Source: Ciona intestinalis (taxonomy: Eukaryota > Chordata > Ascidiacea > Phlebobranchia > Cionidae). Taken from it: a DNA stretch of 64,000 bases. Of this stretch, positions 60,519 to 64,000 are shown in pieces. Under the pieces are notes generated by a model. It was not told the DNA's origin. It searched no databases and saw only the letters and a list, made by a program, of their open reading frames with translations. Location of the stretch: assembly GCF_000224145.3 (NCBI RefSeq), contig NW_004190445.2, positions 16,625-80,624 on the forward strand, written 5' to 3'. A program made the position numbers and the translations under genes. How positions within the stretch are numbered: the stretch's first letter is position 1; the number at the start of each line of letters is the position of its first letter.

Positions 60519-63072
60519 ACGAATTAGTATTATTATTCCATTATTAATTGACAACAATTCAAAAAAATACAACAAAACACACGGGGAGTTATTTAGCAAT
60601 TCGCACAACAGGTGAAACAAATTAAAATACAGGCAGGACAGTTTAAAATCATTGTTAATTTTAAGAGAATTTATTACAAAACATTCGTTTCCTTGCCGTA
60701 TTGCTATATATATTATGGAAATTGCTATTGTTTGAATGATAATAAGTATTGTTCGAACATCAATTGATAAATATTGTACCTGTAATAACAGAAAATAGAT
60801 AATAACTATAAATAAAGTTTACATTTTTGTCACAAATTTGGTATTCTTACAATACTTTTCGTACAAGATACTTCTCATAATTTATTATTAAGTGCGAATG
60901 ACTGACCTTCGAATATATTTTCCATATTTTATCCTGTTATTGTATCGGTATCTTATATTTGAATAACCCGTAAGGTATATACCAAAAAGTAAAACATGTT
61001 GTGATTGTATTGAATAAATTAACCTTTACAGCACCAATATTGAATGGTAATACCCAACAACTCTAGTATTGCACAAAACAAAGCGGTGATTTAAGATTGG
61101 CATCGTGATTCACATTTTAACAAAAATCTGGGATGACGTAATTAAAATGCAATCACAGCTTGAAACATAAACAAACTTTATTGAATGGTATGATTCGAGT
61201 AGGGTTTGGGCCTGATTGTTTCTATAGACACTTAACAGCAGGACCTGTAAAACTGGGGTGACAAAACACAATATCCCATCCCTGTTTTAAATATGGGAAT
61301 GACAAGGCACCCTCGAAACCCCTAACTGGAAGCCTATGAATAGTGGTACATAAATATCATTGGGTATTATACTACTATAGTTAACTTTTATTTGAAAAAT
61401 CATCTCTTCAGCTTTTATGCTTTCCTTAAGGTTTGCTCTGCATAATAGATTATATACAGAACACAATATGACTTACAATGTACAGGGCAAAGATAAATAC
61501 CGTCAACTGCCCAACTTCGGATGAATTTTATTTCTCAAAATAGTATGCGCAAACAAATTATGGCAAAGTTTCACATAACAAACGAAATCTGTCTCTTTGG
61601 AAAGACCAATCGTTCGAGTTCTGCATTAAAAATTAAAAAAAAACATAAAAAAAAGCTTTTTTCTCTTACAAAGAGAGAAGGCTACAATGCAGTTGCCCCC
61701 CTTAGCACAATATCGTCGTAATTAAATGAAAAACATTCTTGCATCAATTAAGTTTATTTTGTTATTTTCCCCGTAAGTAATGACATTTGTAGCTAATCGA
61801 GGCCACAGCTAAAAAATTGTTTTATTGCAACATTTATACTCTATGATGGCCGAACCAAAATAGAAGTAAAAAAATCACGAATTTCAAAAAAGGAACAAAA
61901 AACCTTAAATATTTTACAAACTTGTTTGAGGGATAATGTTAATTCCCCCGTATACCCAATGGCAAACTACATCTTATGCCGATATTTTTATTTGCCGTTA
62001 AAGTAACTGTCCGATGTTAAGATGTCAGGTGGCGTAAACTACGTTCATAATTTAAGTAACAGCATTAACTTATGTAGGTAAAAAAATGAGTTGCCTGCCA
62101 CTCTGCTAGTACTCCTACAAGTGAAATTATGTAAACATTGGTATATCTTCCTATTAAAGTAGCTTTGTTTAAGAACTTGTAATAAATTAATTCTTACCGT
62201 TAAAAACACAACCAATAATGGCCATTGAATAATCCGTAGTTCAATATTCCATCTCTACAGTGCTGAGTAGTAAGTACCAACCTCATTTCACGATGTAAAC
62301 TGTTCTAACCGTGTTGTAGCCACAGAAATAAAAGAGAGAACGCGCAGTTGCCCAAAACCGTGATATATTCTTTTTTCTATTCACGTGACCGCCAACTGCG
62401 TCCCCATTTCCCTTCGTCTCCATTGTAAAAGATAGGCGCATAGTAGTTTTAAGACGTTTTAGCTGTTTATTTCAAAAAAAAAACTATTAAAGTTTATTAC
62501 TTAAAATTAAGTCAAAACACAAGAAAAACTACATAAAACGTCATCGACTCCATTGAGTACAATGGTAAACGGGAACGACCCGCGAAAGAGAGAGGGAGTG
62601 TATCAGGCTCTCTCCTTTGCCGACATTGAAGATGCGCGTTCTATTCCTTTTTTATTTCTGTGGTTGTAGCAGCTAGCAGGCTGAACTAAACGAAAACATA
62701 AATAACTGGAATTGGCCGTGGGGGAAGCCCCGATTTCTTTAAAGAATCAGCCACATAAATCCTCACTAAATCCAGCATTATTATTTTTTGATAATCCAAG
62801 TTATAAACAGAAACAATGGGTGCAAAGAACAATTTATTTTAAAACAATTGTGCGTTTAAAGATAGCAACGATATTTCATACGGGAGTTGCTTTTACGGAT
62901 TGAGGGTTAGGGCTTTTGGCGACGACCACCAGGAAAGTAATATCTGCTTCCAATTATTTAAACAAGCGATCAAACAAGTTACATTTTTCACTGAGGTAAA
63001 ATCGAACACAATTCTAGACCCGAGGAAAGGTTGGTTTTGTGCTAACAGTAAAGCTACGACTGCATTTATCCT

Positions 63073-63476
63073 CGCGTGGCCGGTGTCGCGGAAATCTGGT
63101 TCCCCAGAAATCTGGTTCCCATTGGCCCAGCGTAGACATGGTACATTTTATCGGAAATCTTTCAACCTGGCTCCGAACGAATCATATATTTATGTTTTTA
63201 TACAGTTTAGTTTATTTAATGTGAAAGTTTAGGTTTTGTTGTCCTTTTTCGTTGTTGATGACGTGTTAACGGTAGTGGTCATTGGAGATACGTCATAATG
63301 TATAGTTTAAGTTAAAATACAGGTTAAATTTCTATTAAAAAGATAAATCCTTAAACATAAACTTAAGAAGTATGTCGCATCTAACAACTGTTTTTTTTTG
63401 GTCGGAAACGAAGTTCTCGATTCTTCATAAAATAAGTTATAAGTGGCCAGTGGGAACCTGCTTTCTGCGACACCGG
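63073..63476. mobile_element. Possible MITE with GGTGTCGC..GAAA ends, about 400 bp
   Basis: GGTGTCGCGGAAATCTGGTT near 63076 and its approximate reverse complement AACCTGCTTTCTGCGACACC ending near 63475 form inverted repeats, with CCCATTGGCC / GGCCAGTGGG pairing further in. No matching target duplication was found, and the left arm is itself partly duplicated. Class unknown. Confidence 0.5.
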
Positions 63477-63719
63477 TGTCGTAATATGTTCGTTCCGATT
63501 AAAATATTTGTACCGGACGCTACTGCGCATGCGCAACAGCTCTAAACAAATACAATGACAGCCCGGTTCAAATTTATCACGACCCTCCGTTGAAAAAGTT
63601 CCAGAAACGACGTTTACACGTCAGCAGAACTGAGTTAGTATGTTATTTGTAGCCCAGACAAAGTTTTTGCTGGTTTAATAGGCACATTCTACTTATAGTT
63701 TACAGGCACTGGTGGAACA

Positions 63720-63823
63720 AGGTGATCCTAGAATAGAAAAATTATAGCAGCAACTTTCAATACCTTCTACGCGTGCTACTACCATGAAACTTGGGCACTG
63801 TACTAACTAGACCCCAGCGGTAT
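63720..63823 (+). repeat. Dispersed repeat, copy 2 (AGGTGATCCTAGAATAGA family)
   Basis: Second copy of the 105-base block at 23742-23846, same orientation, about 80 percent alike by eye, sharing CACTGTACTAACTAGACCCC exactly. Confidence 0.8.
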
Positions 63824-64000
63824 AGGAACCTTGAAAGGTATACCACCAATGTAACGTCTATATTTGGCTTAGTTTATTATTACACGTTGTTTAGGTTGAA
63901 TCCCCGAAATTAAAGTTGTGAAACTAATTTTTATGTTGTTTATTACGTCACATTCACTGTGACGTAGCGGTCCTAGCAGCCATTTTGATTTCTTTTTCAC

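Larger units (their letters stand above)
60204..63719. other. Intergenic, AT-rich, repeats only
   Basis: No gene recognised. Open frames at 62712-62903 and 62900-63232 lack conserved motifs and run into an inverted repeat. CAGTCGTTATAACACAGG at about 60305 is a short piece of the dispersed repeat seen at 19995. A GTGGGGAAGATGGGGCA piece at 60420 resembles a MITE end of the 39559 family. Confidence 0.5.

Noticed and set aside
62712-63232. Two adjoining plus-strand frames
   Set aside because: No conserved motif; the second runs through an inverted repeat element and starts without a clear ATG context.

Overview
The window looks like a chordate of the tunicate type, most likely a Ciona species. 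It is AT-rich and compact. The genes have many short exons separated by small introns with canonical GT/AG ends, and the proteins are unmistakably animal and chordate-like (ADAR2, Toll-like receptor, Slingshot, 4E-BP). Several genes have a strong 3' splice site just upstream of the ATG, as expected where spliced-leader trans-splicing occurs. Short MITEs and tRNA-derived SINE pieces are abundant. Three runs of N mark assembly gaps. The species call is inference.

Layout, left to right. 1-1373: no gene seen. 1374-5743 (+): an 18-exon ADAR2-like adenosine deaminase with an N-terminal SAP domain. 6037-11061 (-): NOLC1/Nopp140, tail to tail with ADAR. 11896-14571 (-): a single-exon Toll-like receptor. 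15218-19512 (-): USP39. 19723-22813 (-): MRPL1, about 210 bases upstream of USP39 and possibly co-transcribed with it. 23 to 27 kb: MITE and SINE debris plus one doubtful small gene. 27358-29159 (+): MAGT1/TUSC3. 30053-32355 (-): a 4E-BP gene with two competing last exons. 34942-37150 (-): a three-finger C2H2 protein. 40022-57799 (-): a large Slingshot cofilin phosphatase gene whose roughly 10-kb intron region is filled with MITEs. 58333-60203 (+): ribosomal protein S6, head to head with Slingshot, carrying three intronic snoRNAs. 60.2-64 kb: intergenic sequence with repeats.

Themes. Several genes belong to ribosome production and translation control: NOLC1 is the chaperone of H/ACA and C/D snoRNPs, RPS6 hosts two H/ACA RNAs and one C/D RNA, 4E-BP and RPS6 are both outputs of TOR signalling, and MRPL1 belongs to the mitochondrial ribosome. 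ADAR and USP39 act on nuclear RNA. This clustering may be chance.

The most interesting observations are the SAP-ADAR fusion, a pair of paralogous H/ACA snoRNAs in RPS6 introns 4 and 6 with compensatory stem changes and identical guide pockets, and a 4E-BP gene that can end either with a TOR-signalling motif or with a 199-codon unrelated exon in the same phase. All gene models were built by eye from splice sites, reading-frame phase and remembered family sequences. No searches were run.
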